A DNA stretch of 6,142 bases. It comes from CAZTPJ01 sp964614515. GTDB taxonomy: Bacteria > Planctomycetota > Phycisphaerae > Phycisphaerales > UBA1924. How positions within the stretch are numbered: the first letter of the stretch is position 1; each line of letters opens with the position of its first letter. The stretch lies in assembly GCA_964614515.1 (NCBI GenBank), contig CAZTPJ010000127.1:1-6142 (forward strand), given 5' to 3'. The position numbers and the translations under genes were made by a program. The notes under the pieces were generated by a model. The model had not been told where the DNA came from, ran no database searches, and saw nothing but the letters and a program-made list of their open reading frames with translations. Below, one piece after another: positions 5,450 through 6,142 of this stretch.

Positions 5450-6142
5450 TCAGGGGACGTGTGTTTCGCGTGAGAGTCCGAGGAGTCGCACGGCCGCGCG
5501 TCGGGTGGGATCGCGTGGGTTCCAGGCATCGGCGGCGACGACGCCCCCGCACGCGCCGAGGGGGGGGACGACCTCGGTCACGAGCAGTTCGCAGTGCAGC
5601 ATGAGTCGATCGTTGCCGCGAAACTCGATGGGGAGTCGATAAGCCGACACGGCGTGTCCGCCGGTGGGCGGGGCATACATCGTGGGGATGGCATCGGCCG
5701 CCCGTGGATCGAGTTCGAGGGCGAGTTCGCCGCGCATGAGGATGGAGAAGATCGAGGGCCGTGCGAACAGGGCCATGAGCATGGGTCGGAACTCTTCGTG
5801 CCCTTGCAGTGTTCGCGGCATTCGGGTGAGAAAGAGCCATCCCGCGGCGACGCGGGCGAGATCATCGGGCGGAGCGTTCATGGGCGGTTCGACATCGTGT
5901 GACATGATCCAGTCGTAGAGTCCGAAGCGGGCGCAGGGTTCGGCGATCTCCGTCGATGAGGTCATGATGGGCTTTGCATCGTGATCGAAGAGTTCGGTGA
6001 CGATGATGAGTCTGGCGAAGTGCAGATCGCGGATCTCGGCCTGGCCGGTGAGCGGATGCCGGCGTGAGAGTCGATAGGGTCTGCGCGAGGCGGGTCCGGC
6101 GGGGTGCTCGCGCAGGGTCATGCGGACGTACCACTCGCGATC
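5450..6142 (-). CDS. 3' part of an unidentified protein gene, open at the right window edge
   Basis: The minus-strand frame ends at TGA (5450-5452) and stays open to the last base, giving 230 visible residues. An ATG at 6119-6121 exists, but the codons before it read DREWYVR and blend smoothly into MTLREHPAGP, with no Shine-Dalgarno sequence, so I treat the gene as cut at its 5' end. The visible part has an Arg-rich stretch (RRPYRLSRRHP), a strand-like HFARLIIVTELFDHDAKPIM, a helical segment around DDLARVAAGWLFLTRMP and FRPMLMALFARPSIFSILM, then RGELALELDP and a late RLMLHCELLVTEVVPP. No signal peptide or convincing membrane helix is seen in this part. I do not recognise the family and give no function. 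The residue mix and lack of low complexity support a real gene. It converges on the beta-helix gene across the repeat-rich gap. Confidence 0.75.
   Translation of the reverse strand, partial: DREWYVRMTLREHPAGPASRRPYRLSRRHPLTGQAEIRDLHFARLIIVTELFDHDAKPIMTSSTEIAEPCARFGLYDWIMSHDVEPPMNAPPDDLARVAAGWLFLTRMPRTLQGHEEFRPMLMALFARPSIFSILMRGELALELDPRAADAIPTMYAPPTGGHAVSAYRLPIEFRGNDRLMLHCELLVTEVVPPLGACGGVVAADAWNPRDPTRRAAVRLLGLSRETHVP

Noticed and set aside
5230..5604. Plus-strand open frame of 124 codons after the beta-helix gene
   Set aside because: It translates the heptamer array and hairpins, then runs antisense into the better-supported minus-strand gene, becoming Arg-rich.

Overview
The window is GC-rich bacterial DNA. 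A lipoprotein-anchored PqqB-like metallo-hydrolase, a conserved-looking right-handed beta-helix/PA14 surface protein, and short palindromic intergenic repeats with GGGGC-TGAA-GCCCC and GCGGGCGAG cores together suggest the phylum Planctomycetota, most likely a Phycisphaerae-like lineage. This taxonomic call rests on pattern memory, not a search. The left end starts with 47 consecutive C, which looks like a contig end carrying sequencing or assembly artefact. The right end cuts through a gene.

Layout, left to right. (1) 48-143 is the possible C-terminal tail of a plus-strand gene lost at the contig edge; 144-309 shows nothing I can support. (2) 310-1296, minus strand, is a predicted lipoprotein with a PqqB-type metallo-beta-lactamase fold. 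(3) 1297-1595 is a divergent intergenic region holding a cluster of short GC-rich hairpins, a 21-bp direct repeat and a plausible sigma70-type promoter. (4) 1596-1892, plus strand, is a TatA-family translocase subunit standing alone. (5) 1893-2169 holds little except a strong 13-bp-stem terminator at 2104-2134. (6) 2170-2622, minus strand, is a small predicted lipoprotein of unknown function that starts at GTG behind an excellent Shine-Dalgarno sequence. (7) 2623-2855 is a divergent promoter region with repeated GCGTGA half-sites. (8) 2856-5219, plus strand, encodes a 787-residue secreted or lipid-anchored parallel beta-helix protein with a C-terminal PA14 domain. (9) 5220-5449 is a convergent intergenic region with a composite repeat: nine tandem heptamers between two hairpins that share the same outer ends. 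(10) 5450-6142, minus strand, is the 3' part of an unidentified gene running off the right edge.

The genes do not form an obvious operon, since strands alternate and each gene appears to be its own transcription unit. The common theme is the cell envelope: two predicted lipoproteins, a large exported solenoid protein and a Tat export component. No mobile element, CRISPR array, tRNA or rRNA is visible. I found no convincing new multi-gene system. The most notable non-coding features are the two hairpin/repeat clusters.
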